Of a stretch of DNA of 32,219 bases, positions 1 to 8,195 are shown piece after piece (within the stretch, counting starts at the first letter, position 1; the number at the start of each line of letters is the position of its first letter). Position numbers and translations under genes: made by a program. Source of the DNA: Sedimentisphaerales bacterium (GTDB lineage: Bacteria > Planctomycetota > Phycisphaerae > Sedimentisphaerales > Anaerobacaceae); the NCBI GenBank assembly GCA_028282745.1, contig JANQHJ010000153.1, positions 1-32,219 of the forward strand, given 5' to 3'. The notes beneath the pieces are model-generated. The model was given only the letters and a program-made list of their open reading frames with translations. It was not told the DNA's origin and searched no databases.

Positions 1-380
1 GTATTACTTGAAACCAGTAAAGGTGTTTCATTATCTGTTGATTCACCGATTTTTTGTTTCCAATTCAAATATTCCCTGCAATGTTTTCTGAGTGGACCGC
101 TAAAATAAACCAAACGTTTTTTCCCACATTTGCCTTTTCTGACAAGTACCGAACATATCTTCTCATCAAGGAATATGTCGTTGCAATTCAGAGCTGCTAT
201 TTCCATCACCCTCAGACCTGTAGTTAAAGCAAGGTGGATGATAAAAAAGTCCCTCACCGCCACTTTCTTATCTGATTCAAGTGCATGTTTTGCTCTGCGT
301 CTTGCCACACTAAGCAACCTGCTTGCTTCTTCCTTAGAAAGATACTTGTTAGGTTCCAGCACCCAGTTACTTCTGATCAT
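1..380 (-). CDS. Tyrosine recombinase (site-specific integrase), N-terminal part, truncated by window edge
   Basis: The reverse strand is open from an ATG at 380 to the left edge (126 residues seen). The product contains TTGLRVMEIAALNCNDI, the box around the first catalytic Arg of tyrosine recombinases (R57), and a VRKGKCGKKR beta-hairpin carrying the catalytic Lys (about K82-K84). The remaining catalytic His/Arg/Tyr residues would lie beyond the edge. The catalytic domain begins almost at residue 12 (LSKEEASRLL), so the usual SAM-like core-binding N-terminal domain is absent or very short. Such enzymes cut and rejoin DNA at att sites to move islands or phages. It reads outward from the defence genes, and the tRNA 3' fragment at 9651-9675 could be one of its target ends. 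The link between them is inference, because a second element could lie to the left. Confidence 0.85.
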   Translation of the reverse strand, partial: MIRSNWVLEPNKYLSKEEASRLLSVARRRAKHALESDKKVAVRDFFIIHLALTTGLRVMEIAALNCNDIFLDEKICSVLVRKGKCGKKRLVYFSGPLRKHCREYLNWKQKIGESTDNETPLLVSSN

Positions 381-394
381 AGTTTTTTAGGCAT
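377..394 (-). CDS. Five-codon leader peptide (MPKKL) overlapping the integrase start
   Basis: The strong Shine-Dalgarno sequence AAAGGAG (reverse strand, 409-403) is ideally spaced (8 nt) for an ATG at 394, not for the integrase ATG at 380 (22 nt). The 394 ATG encodes MPKKL and stops at a TGA that overlaps the integrase ATG (ATGA). Translation of the integrase would then rely on termination-reinitiation, or on -1 slippage at the A6 run inside the leader. No protein evidence is possible here; the layout is what is seen. Confidence 0.35.
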   Translation of the reverse strand: MPKKL

Positions 395-418
395 TTTGCA
401 CGCTCCTTTCATATTTGG

Positions 419-445
419 TTAGGAAATATGAACGTATTTTCCTAA
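419..445. repeat. Inverted repeat TTAGGAAA-N11-TTTCCTAA upstream of the integrase
   Basis: Perfect 8-bp arms at 419-426 and 438-445 separated by 11 bases lie just upstream of the integrase ribosome-binding site. The spacing fits either a repressor operator for the integrase or paired core-type recombinase sites. The right arm is part of a 13-mer (TATTTTCCTAAGA, 435-447) that recurs at 792-804. Confidence 0.45.
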
Positions 446-611
446 GAAATATCGCTTTAAATACTTTTGGTGCAATAAGATATGACGATAACAAGCGTGT
501 GTTTTTGAGCCATAAAATACCTTGCTGAATTGAGCTATTTTTTTGGAAGATTAATAAGAAATCATCGAAATTGGAAAAATATCGACGGAAAATTTAAGGA
601 ATGACAATAAA

Positions 612-648
612 AAAAGGTTCAGATTTCCTAACCTTATCTGAACCTTTT
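612..648. terminator. 13-bp hairpin, possible bidirectional terminator
   Basis: Arms AAAAGGTTCAGAT (612-624) and ATCTGAACCTTTT (636-648) are perfectly complementary with an 11-base loop. The A run on one side and T run on the other let it act in either direction. There is no long T tract beyond the stem, and no gene ends immediately beside it, so it could also be an operator or small-RNA hairpin. Confidence 0.45.
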
Positions 649-735
649 GTTATTATATCGTTTCTGGCATTATTTTCAAGTTCAAATCTTCAATCTAAGC
701 TTTAATTTGCCTACAAAACTACCCTGATTAACAAT

Positions 736-764
736 TTGACTTAAGATAAATGATGTGGTTTAAT
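736..764 (+). promoter_or_regulatory. Predicted sigma-70-type promoter for gajAB
   Basis: TTGACT (736-741), a 17-base spacer and TTTAAT (759-764) match the -35/-10 consensus at 5 of 6 positions each. The implied start near 771 leaves a leader of about 75 bases before gajA. Confidence 0.5.
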
Positions 765-791
765 TTTGCCTGGAATTAGTTAATACTGAAT

Positions 792-804
792 TATTTTCCT
801 AAGA
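792..804 (+). repeat. Second copy of TATTTTCCTAAGA
   Basis: Identical 13-mer to 435-447, in the same orientation, 42 bases before gajA. The two copies bracket the intergenic region, and a shorter TTCCTAA also occurs in the loop of the 612-648 hairpin. It may be a shared regulator site, or chance in AT-rich DNA. Confidence 0.35.
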
Positions 805-845
805 GGCATGCAAATAAATGGGGTCTAATTATAAGGGACATTTAG

Positions 846-2765
846 ATGTATATAAAATGGATTAAGATCAGTAATTTCCGTGGCATTAAAGGAGGTTATT
901 TTCCGTTCAAATCAGGATTGAACATCCTAATTGGGCCAAGCAATGTTGGCAAATCAACAGTTTTAACAGCTATAGATTATGTCCTTAACCCTAACTATTC
1001 ATGGTGGAGAAGAGATATTTTATGTGAATTGGATTTTTATACTAAAAACATCAACAAGTCTATAGAGATTAAATTAATGCTTGGTTGTGGCCCATATAGA
1101 TGTACCACGACTAACGGAAATTGCCCACGATTTGAAATAGGAGACGAAACCTGCAAACTTGCCGATAGACTTATCTGTGTTGACAAAAATACACAAAAAA
1201 TACTTAAAGCGGATGATATCTCACAGGAAAATGCTGAAAATATTGAAAGCTGTGTTCTTGTGCAGATGAAAGCAGAGTATAAAGATTCAGACGGATATGT
1301 GGATGTTATTCATAATATCCTAAACGAAGATGGAGATATATGGTGCGATTTAACACGCCCCATGAAAGAATGGATAGGCTCTCTACTATTTGTATCAGGT
1401 TCTAATCCTGCAAATGATTGCAGATTGCAATATAATTCCTTATTGTACCGTGCTATCGGCGACATTGGACCTTGGGAGCAAGATTATATCAATGCCTTCA
1501 AAACAAAACTCAAAGAACCGATTGACATACTCACACAAAATCAAGCAAAAACCGTAATAGAAAGGTTCAAAACTCAAAGTAATTTATTATCTCCACTAAT
1601 AAAAGGCGATCCAAGTATAGGAATCCAAGGAACTGATAAAAGGGACTTATTGAGACAAGTCGAATTATGTTTTAAAATAAAAGATTTTGAGTTACCTCTA
1701 TCCAGATATGGACGTGGAATGCAAAATATAGCTTCAATGCTTATGGCAACAATAGCACAATCTATAACAAAAAAAATAAGGCCTGCCATATCTATAGTTA
1801 TGATAGAAGAACCTGAACAAAACTTAGAACCGCAATTACAGCGTAGTATTTTAAGATTTATCCAAAACCTACTTCATAAAGAAGATATTAATAGGCAAAT
1901 CATAGTTACGACCCACTCTCCATATATTATATATTCAGACTTAAAACTTGAGCCTGTAATTAAACTCCAGCAGAATAAACATGGTGGTGTCAAAGGCAAG
2001 TTTTTAAAAGAGATTCAAGTAAACAGTAAAAATTTTATTAATATCCGAACCCATGTAGCAAATGATTCAGAATTATTTGAATCACTTTTTTCAAACTTGG
2101 TAATTGTATGGGAAGGTGCAAGTGAAGCTGGGTTATATAACGCCTTTATGAGAAATAAAGAGAATTTCCCTTTAGAGTTGTTGACAGGAATTGATGGTCA
2201 AGGCACTAATTTAACAGATATTTGCCAATGGTTCAAAAGTGCAGGGTATGATGTCATAGCGGTAATTGATTCCGACAATAATATGCCAGATGAGTTATCT
2301 AGTAAGCAAATACCTTTTATATCTCTGCCTGAAGGAGATAAAATAGAGCATATCATCGCAGATATTCTTTTAAGTCAAAATGATAAGGAAAGTTCCCATA
2401 CACTTTTAAAAACCATAGGTGCTACAGGTTTCATTAATAAAGCTGAAGGTCATGTAGATTGGCCTGATTTAAAGAAAGTTTTTGACGACAACAGTGGGAA
2501 AAACAATCTAGCAACTAATGAGGTTATTAAATCATTAGAATTCACTTCATTGCCAAGTAGAGACGTTGTTATTAAATATCTTGAAGAATATAAAGGCAGA
2601 AATTATCGTGATACATTAGGCCAAGAACTTATAAGTCGCAATATAGACATTAAAATCTTTGACACAGTTCTTAGTAAACTTAAAGAGATATGGTTTGATC
2701 GAAGTAAACTAGGTACATATCAATTTAATAACAAAGGAATCCTTGATCCTTATGATCCTAATTAA
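846..2765 (+). CDS. gajA: GajA-like OLD-family ATPase/TOPRIM nuclease (Gabija system)
   Basis: 639 residues with the two-part layout of class 2 OLD (overcoming lysogenization defect) nucleases. The N-terminal ABC-type ATPase has Walker A GPSNVGKST (30-38), a signature-like SRYGRGMQN (286-294), Walker B SIVMIEEPE (about 316-324) and an H-loop TTHSP (H357). The C-terminal TOPRIM domain begins at LVIVWEGASE (E423) and carries DSD (475-477), the acidic residues expected to bind the catalytic metal. In characterised Gabija systems GajA is a sequence-specific DNA nickase kept off by nucleotides and released on phage infection. A UvrD-like helicase gene follows after 2 bases, which defines the Gabija pair. 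The start is supported by GGGA 9 bases upstream. The assignment as Gabija rather than a lone OLD nuclease rests on this neighbour. Confidence 0.85.
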   Translation: MYIKWIKISNFRGIKGGYFPFKSGLNILIGPSNVGKSTVLTAIDYVLNPNYSWWRRDILCELDFYTKNINKSIEIKLMLGCGPYRCTTTNGNCPRFEIGDETCKLADRLICVDKNTQKILKADDISQENAENIESCVLVQMKAEYKDSDGYVDVIHNILNEDGDIWCDLTRPMKEWIGSLLFVSGSNPANDCRLQYNSLLYRAIGDIGPWEQDYINAFKTKLKEPIDILTQNQAKTVIERFKTQSNLLSPLIKGDPSIGIQGTDKRDLLRQVELCFKIKDFELPLSRYGRGMQNIASMLMATIAQSITKKIRPAISIVMIEEPEQNLEPQLQRSILRFIQNLLHKEDINRQIIVTTHSPYIIYSDLKLEPVIKLQQNKHGGVKGKFLKEIQVNSKNFINIRTHVANDSELFESLFSNLVIVWEGASEAGLYNAFMRNKENFPLELLTGIDGQGTNLTDICQWFKSAGYDVIAVIDSDNNMPDELSSKQIPFISLPEGDKIEHIIADILLSQNDKESSHTLLKTIGATGFINKAEGHVDWPDLKKVFDDNSGKNNLATNEVIKSLEFTSLPSRDVVIKYLEEYKGRNYRDTLGQELISRNIDIKIFDTVLSKLKEIWFDRSKLGTYQFNNKGILDPYDPN

Positions 2766-2767
2766 TT

Positions 2768-4633
2768 ATGTTGAAGATTTCACAAGATAAGCAGAAGTTA
2801 CTAAATATGCTTGAAGCAGGCTCTACCTATATTGTACGCGGTGAGGCTGGAACAGGAAAAACATTTACAGGTATTTTGTGTGGAGAAAAATTATTACAGT
2901 CCAAGAAACCATGGCAAGGAGCCTTATATTTAACATATTCTAAATTAGCAAAATGGCAGATCGACAATACCCGATCAAAGTTAGAAAAAGAAGGTTCAAT
3001 CGAAGTCAATAAAAGCAAGCATATGTGTATTCAGAACTTTCATTCATTGTGGTGGGATATGATCTGTCAGAATCATGCTTTTTTAGGGATTTCAGATGAG
3101 CCTTATCTAAGCTTGCAACAAGAACTTAAACAAATTGCGGATCAAAACCTGGAAGATATACCTATTGATGACAGAAAAAACATTATTCCATCTTTCTTTT
3201 TAAATAATAATTATCAATACAATAAGCAAACGGGGCATTTTAATAAATTAAGTCAGTGTTTACAAGGAGAGGCATTACTATACGCTAAGTGGGGATGTGA
3301 AAATTTTGGTAAGCGTGCAGAAATATTTAAAGGTGAAGACCAATTCCTTGTATGGGCGAAAAATAATATTATGGAAAGAAATCTAAAGGGAATTTTTTCT
3401 CATGCCGAAACAATATATTGGGCAAATCAATTAATTCAAAAACATCCAAATATACTAAATTTGTTCAAAGCAAAATACCCAATTCTTATTATTGATGAAT
3501 TCCAAGACACTGATATTGCTCAATGGGAAATGGTTAAGTTGTTAGCTCCCGAAACAGTTATTGTAATGGCAGATATGAAACAAACGATTCATAGATGGAG
3601 AGGAGCAAGTCCACAAGAACGCCTTGAAGAATTCAAAAAATATTCTGCCAACTCAGGAGGTTTTAGTGAAATTATAGAATACGAACTCGTCAATAAACAT
3701 AGGTCCCTTAAGGTTATGTCTGATAATAGCAATATAGATAGAGCTATTATTTCGTCAGATGAACCTCAAAATATTAGTATGTCTAAAATACGTGCTAGAT
3801 GGAAATGTAAAAACATACTTAAGAATTTTAAAGATGAGTTTGTTGGGATATTATGTATAAGCAATTCGCTGGCTAACGATATTACCAATAGCCTAAGACA
3901 AACCCAAGTCAATAGGAAAGGCGATGTTTTTGGCTATCCAATGAGGTGTATGAGATTAGGTGCGGATAATTCGCCTTTTGAGATCGCTAGGTTCCTATTA
4001 CATAAAATTTTATCAATAGCTAATGAGATTGATTTATTACAGTCTTATGTTGCCAACGAGTTGATGTGGAATGTATTACCACTTCCGAAATCTCAGCTCC
4101 CAAAATGTGGACCAAGAAGTCGAAATACTGAGCCAATCAAAAGATGGAATGATTCAGAAGTATTGTCAAAAAATATTTGTGACAATTTTGGATCAGGCCT
4201 TTTAAGTCTAACTGCCTACTTTATCAAACTAGAATCTTTATATAATTGCTGCTGTGATAGAGCCATATTGAAATGTTTAGACCATGTAGGTAAAGGTGTC
4301 AGAAAAAAGGGGAAAACATGGGATAAATTTAGTATTCATGAGAAAAAGAAGGTAATTGATTCGTTAGTTATGCAATATGAAAACTCATCTGCAATTCATA
4401 GTAATAAATTTAAAAAATCAGTTATGACTGTTCATCAATCAAAAGGAAGAGAATATGATGTAGTCGTAATACCTTGGTTCAGTACTTCTAAATGGGGTAA
4501 TAAGGATAGCCTTGTGTGGGATACATCGGACACAGAAATAGCAAATATTTTTCATACGGCTTGTACAAGAGCAAAGGATAAAGTTATAGTTATTGAACCA
4601 CAGGGATTAGAAGCTAAATGGCCACCCAACTAG
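2768..4633 (+). CDS. gajB: GajB-like UvrD/PcrA superfamily 1 helicase (Gabija system)
   Basis: 621 residues with the SF1A helicase motifs in order: Walker A GEAGTGKT (25-32), motif II IDEFQD (241-246), motif III/IV-like QTIHRWRGA (271-279), motif V TVHQSKGREYD near 575-585, and motif VI TACTRAKD near the C terminus. GajB partners GajA in Gabija anti-phage defence; it is thought to sense DNA termini or activated DNA and to promote degradation and abortive infection. The gene starts 2 bases after gajA stops and is surely co-transcribed with it. It is somewhat longer than the roughly 500-residue reference GajB, with the extra length between the Walker A and B motifs. A general UvrD-like repair helicase is unlikely given the pairing. 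Confidence 0.85.
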   Translation: MLKISQDKQKLLNMLEAGSTYIVRGEAGTGKTFTGILCGEKLLQSKKPWQGALYLTYSKLAKWQIDNTRSKLEKEGSIEVNKSKHMCIQNFHSLWWDMICQNHAFLGISDEPYLSLQQELKQIADQNLEDIPIDDRKNIIPSFFLNNNYQYNKQTGHFNKLSQCLQGEALLYAKWGCENFGKRAEIFKGEDQFLVWAKNNIMERNLKGIFSHAETIYWANQLIQKHPNILNLFKAKYPILIIDEFQDTDIAQWEMVKLLAPETVIVMADMKQTIHRWRGASPQERLEEFKKYSANSGGFSEIIEYELVNKHRSLKVMSDNSNIDRAIISSDEPQNISMSKIRARWKCKNILKNFKDEFVGILCISNSLANDITNSLRQTQVNRKGDVFGYPMRCMRLGADNSPFEIARFLLHKILSIANEIDLLQSYVANELMWNVLPLPKSQLPKCGPRSRNTEPIKRWNDSEVLSKNICDNFGSGLLSLTAYFIKLESLYNCCCDRAILKCLDHVGKGVRKKGKTWDKFSIHEKKKVIDSLVMQYENSSAIHSNKFKKSVMTVHQSKGREYDVVVIPWFSTSKWGNKDSLVWDTSDTEIANIFHTACTRAKDKVIVIEPQGLEAKWPPN

Positions 4634-4686
4634 GTTCTGTCTGAAAACTCACTCACAGACTTTCTGTTAGCGGGGCGATCAGTTTT

Positions 4687-4917
4687 TTAGCTTGGAAATG
4701 GGAATTTTAAGTCCCATTTGCGATTCGCTACTTCTACTAAGCTAAGCCTATTTACAGCTTTACCTATTGGGTTTATGCCATCAAGTGCTAATCCTGCAGC
4801 TCCACCTGCAAGTGCACCAAGGGTTCCCATAATTGCAATATTATGAACAACAGCAGTAATACTAAAATAAAAGCATAAACCAGATGGATCAATTGCCTTA
4901 ATTGAGTTATTGTGCAC
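4687..4917 (-). pseudogene. RHS-repeat protein C-terminal remnant
   Basis: The reverse strand encodes about 76 residues from a GTG. VHNNSIKAIDPSGL matches the conserved end of the RHS-associated core (typically xNNPIxxxDPSGL). It is followed by a hydrophobic Gly/Ala-rich segment, as in many RHS tips. Upstream in the same frame there is an in-frame TGA within about 35 bases and no YD repeats, so only the tail survives. It lies in an otherwise empty 439-base gap (4634-5072) between gajB and the next gene, and is probably debris of a displaced RHS locus. A genuine small gene starting at the GTG cannot be excluded. Confidence 0.5.
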
Positions 4918-5072
4918 AAATAACCCTGTTAAAGAAAAGCTCCCCTGTAATCACTTTTTTATGACATTTTTCAAAGAGCAAAATTTTATTGAGATTAGTT
5001 TATTGCTACTTTAAGATAAGTAAAGGCTGTTTTGTGATTCTTTATTAAAAGTAGATATAAAGAGGCTCTAGT

Positions 5073-6800
5073 ATGAATAGAAAATCAAAAAAAAAGTGTA
5101 AAGCAATAACACAAAAAGGTCGCCGCTGCGAATTAACAGTTGTCAATAATTCCTGCTATTGCCATATTCATACCCGAAAATGTTCCTCGTTGAGTTCTTT
5201 GGAAAATCTTTCAGATGAATTTTTACATAGACTAGAATCATTTGAGTATAGACATGATTTATTGAAGGATGTTAAACAATCTCTGGAAATTTATTCCAAC
5301 ATAATTAACCATAGCATTTCTGAAATAACTCTTAATTCGTTATATAAATTTATAGAAACACTTCGCAATAAAAAATGGAAGGAAAGCGATATTCAAATCC
5401 AAATAGTTTTATTATCCAATTTCTTACAATTTCTTCGTAATAAACTGGTTATCACAAACAATCCTGCAACATCATACCATTATACAAAAATACTTGACCG
5501 TTTGGGGATGGAAAGGAAAGAAATCAACATGCTCTTTCTTGGAGGAGTGAGGTGGGCGGATGGTTTTCCTCCTAGACATCGTGATGACCAAAGTAGATAT
5601 TCTGAACAGGGTCTTTTACGTACGCTCTACTTCCCATACGCTAGAAGCCTTAATACAAATTTTCTTAAGCGAATGGTACTTGTGTTTGACGAAATTTGGT
5701 TCATAGACCCACTGGCAAGACAAGCTAGAGAACTTATTTCATATTCAGGTTTTGATGGGTTTGCTCATCATGATGGCTGGAATACAATAAAAGAGGAATA
5801 TGATATCCTATATGAATCTGGTATTTGTCAATCACAAAGTCCAATTCAAATTACACGCGACCACGACATCCTTCTTCGTAATGCTGTGACTGTTGATCTA
5901 ACAGATAATCATTTTATGATGGTATGCAGAAAAGAATTATCAAGAGACTACTGGGGAATTTATGAAGGAAAAATTACTGCTCAAATAGAAGAACTCCCAC
6001 GCAAGCTTTATCGGCCAGAAAGAATAGATATCTTTTCCCCCTTTGAAAGGGAAGAACGCAAATATACGATCCACTGCTTTGATTCTCGTTTTATGTTTAA
6101 TATAGCACATAATTATGTAAAACCTCCATTAGGGTTGTCCTTTAATGTTAATTTGGCATTACTGGCCAGTGAGTTATGGAATATCCCTTTGATTACTGAC
6201 TCTCCTCTTGCGGCTAAAATGCTTGATTTAAAATATTCAAGAGCACTGAAAAATATGACAGAAAGTGATCCCCAATTATGTGATAGCTTGCAATTAGAAT
6301 ACCCTCATGGTGTAGCTACTCTCACAGCAAATATAGCTGCTGAATTAATCCCAGATAAAGTACTTGAGGGACTCACTTTTGCTGATATTATACAGATACG
6401 TAATAAACATAGAAGTGATTTTATACACTTTCGTAAAAGAATTGCTAAGCTATCTCGAGAACTCAGTCACTACAAGCATTTCTTTGATAGAAATTTAATA
6501 ATCGAGAACGCAACCAATAAACTAATCCATGAATATAGTGAGATGCAAGAGTGTCTTGCGGAATATATGGACTGTTTAAAATTAGCAGTAGGCAATGTTG
6601 CCATTCCGGCAGGAGCTTATCATCTAGCCGCACACATCAATCCACTATTAAGTCCTGGTGAATTACTTGCTCTAAGTACTACTGCACTTGTAAGCTCAAT
6701 AGGTATGTCTTTACCTAATTTACTTGAGGCATGGCGTAAAAAGCGTAAAGCCAGACGAAATCCAATGGCCTATTTTGCGTTTCTTAATAAAGTTACATAA
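5073..6800 (+). CDS. Uncharacterised protein with N-terminal Cys/His zinc-binding-like motif
   Basis: 575 residues, not recognised as a named family. A very basic start (MNRKSKKK) leads into CKAITQKGRRC...CYCHIH: C9, C19, C28/C30 and H33 fit the short C-x9-C-x10-C-x2-H zinc-binding module found at the N terminus of many phage and accessory-region proteins. The central part has LYFPYARSLNTNFLKRM and VFDEIWFIDP; this style of segment is seen in some uncharacterised accessory proteins, but I cannot assign a fold. The C terminus has a hydrophobic stretch (LLALSTTALVSSIGMSLPNLL) followed by a basic tail (AWRKKRKARRN). AGAGG precedes the ATG by 8 bases. It shares orientation and an AT-rich composition with the nuclease-like and TPR-like genes downstream, suggesting a functional group of three. 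Confidence 0.75.
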   Translation: MNRKSKKKCKAITQKGRRCELTVVNNSCYCHIHTRKCSSLSSLENLSDEFLHRLESFEYRHDLLKDVKQSLEIYSNIINHSISEITLNSLYKFIETLRNKKWKESDIQIQIVLLSNFLQFLRNKLVITNNPATSYHYTKILDRLGMERKEINMLFLGGVRWADGFPPRHRDDQSRYSEQGLLRTLYFPYARSLNTNFLKRMVLVFDEIWFIDPLARQARELISYSGFDGFAHHDGWNTIKEEYDILYESGICQSQSPIQITRDHDILLRNAVTVDLTDNHFMMVCRKELSRDYWGIYEGKITAQIEELPRKLYRPERIDIFSPFEREERKYTIHCFDSRFMFNIAHNYVKPPLGLSFNVNLALLASELWNIPLITDSPLAAKMLDLKYSRALKNMTESDPQLCDSLQLEYPHGVATLTANIAAELIPDKVLEGLTFADIIQIRNKHRSDFIHFRKRIAKLSRELSHYKHFFDRNLIIENATNKLIHEYSEMQECLAEYMDCLKLAVGNVAIPAGAYHLAAHINPLLSPGELLALSTTALVSSIGMSLPNLLEAWRKKRKARRNPMAYFAFLNKVT

Positions 6801-6908
6801 AGTTAAGAATAACTAGCAAAATTTTTGAGAGGATTATAGTTATCTTACATTATTTATAGATTATTATTTCTTGTAGTATTACCGTGCCTAAGATATGTTA
6901 GTTAGGAT

Positions 6909-8189
6909 ATGAACAAAAAGTCTAAAAATGAAATTAAGAGGGCAAAGTTACGTAAGCAGGCTCTGAAAAGACGAGCCAAAAGTGTAAAGGCTAATCGAGA
7001 CTTAATCAGTCCGCATGCAAAAAAAGACTACTTTCGGCTCAAAGGTGAAAAAGCAGAGAATGCCTTGCATGAACTCGCAGAAAAAACTTTCTTAGCCGAT
7101 TGGTGTTACCCTAATCCCATGTTACCTGATGGCAAAGAACTATGTGACCTGCTAGTGGTGTTTGATGATATTGCAATAATATGGCAACTTAAAGACACCA
7201 AGTTAGATGAACATGGAAACATCAAAGAATCAGATATACAAAAAAACCAACGTCAATTACTTGGAGCTCGCCGACAGTTATTCGAACTTAAAACGGATAT
7301 TACTATTACAAACCCTCGACGTGGTTCAGAAATATTTAATCCATCAGATATAAAAAACATTCATTTGATCTCTGCATTTTTTGGTGATATGCCAATTCTT
7401 TTAAGCACGAATAAAAAAGTAAAGGAACACCTGATACACACATTTACTAAGAATTTTACTGAGATCGTTCTAAATGAACTTGACACAATTTCAGATTTCC
7501 AGAGATACTTGATGGATAGAGAACAACTTTCAAACACAGCCTTAATATCTACAGGTGGAGAGGAACAAATATTAGGTTACTATCTCAGCAATAATCGTTC
7601 TTTTGATAAATTTAAAAACTATAATTTTGCACTTCTTGAAGATGATATATGGAAAGGTCTCAAAAATAATCCTAAATATAAAGCCAAAAAAGAGGCTGAC
7701 CAAGTAAGTTATTTATGGGATGGAATTATCGAGAGGTCGCACGATGGTAATAATCCTCAATATGAGCTTATTGCTCGTGAACTCGCAAGGCATGACAGAC
7801 TGGCAAGACGAATGCTTAGTAATGCTTTTTTTGATGCACATAAAATTGCCCATAACAGCAGTGAAATATTCAGAAGATATGTAATCATGGAAGATATGAA
7901 CGTAGTCTATTGTTTTTTGTTTCAGGATGATCCGGAACCCAGAGAAAACCGGAAATCGCATTTGACTGCAATGTGCCATGTTACCAGAAGTAAACATATT
8001 GATAAAAAAATTATTGGCATTGCCACAGAAGCTAAGATCAGACCTATGTCTTCATATGATTTTGCATTATTTGATGTCCATGAATGGACAGAGAATGACC
8101 AAAAGGCTCTTGAAGAAATACAGGCCAACACTGACATTCTCCAAAATCCCAATATGCAGCATGTTCATGATGATGAATATCCAGCTTGA
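6909..8189 (+). CDS. PD-(D/E)XK-like nuclease domain protein
   Basis: 426 residues. After a Lys/Arg-rich N terminus (1-38) comes a pattern typical of PD-(D/E)XK nucleases: E50 in a helix (KAENALHELAEKTF), then ELCDLLVVF with D80, then IIWQLKD with Q93-x-K95, the Q-x-K variant seen in Mrr-like and related restriction endonucleases. The rest (about 100-426) matches no domain I know. It includes LISAFFGDMPILLS and a segment with conserved-looking HDRLARRMLSNAFFDAHK. Predicted role: DNA cleavage in a defence system; the substrate is unknown. The gene is 108 bases after the Cys-motif gene, and the TPR-like gene begins 6 bases after it. A similar basic KxK-rich start is shared with the upstream protein. 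Confidence 0.7.
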   Translation: MNKKSKNEIKRAKLRKQALKRRAKSVKANRDLISPHAKKDYFRLKGEKAENALHELAEKTFLADWCYPNPMLPDGKELCDLLVVFDDIAIIWQLKDTKLDEHGNIKESDIQKNQRQLLGARRQLFELKTDITITNPRRGSEIFNPSDIKNIHLISAFFGDMPILLSTNKKVKEHLIHTFTKNFTEIVLNELDTISDFQRYLMDREQLSNTALISTGGEEQILGYYLSNNRSFDKFKNYNFALLEDDIWKGLKNNPKYKAKKEADQVSYLWDGIIERSHDGNNPQYELIARELARHDRLARRMLSNAFFDAHKIAHNSSEIFRRYVIMEDMNVVYCFLFQDDPEPRENRKSHLTAMCHVTRSKHIDKKIIGIATEAKIRPMSSYDFALFDVHEWTENDQKALEEIQANTDILQNPNMQHVHDDEYPA

Positions 8190-8195
8190 CAAGGA

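Larger units (their letters stand above)
391..845. other. Intergenic region between integrase and gajA
   Basis: AT-rich divergent spacer with no credible gene. It holds the integrase leader signal (403-409), an inverted repeat (419-445) whose right arm recurs at 792-804, a 13-bp-stem hairpin (612-648) and a sigma-70-like promoter (736-764). Nothing else is visible. Confidence 0.7.

Noticed and set aside
130-390. 86-aa open frame on the + strand
   Set aside because: It is antisense to the clear integrase reading frame and has no recognisable protein features.
5032-5061. Promoter TTGTGA-N18-TATAAA before the Cys-motif gene
   Set aside because: It would place the Shine-Dalgarno AGAGG upstream of or at the transcript start, so the match is not consistent with the translation signal.
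6871-6899. Promoter TTGTAG-N17-TATGTT before the nuclease-like gene
   Set aside because: The implied transcription start would be about 3 bases from the ATG, leaving no leader; it is likely a chance match in AT-rich DNA.
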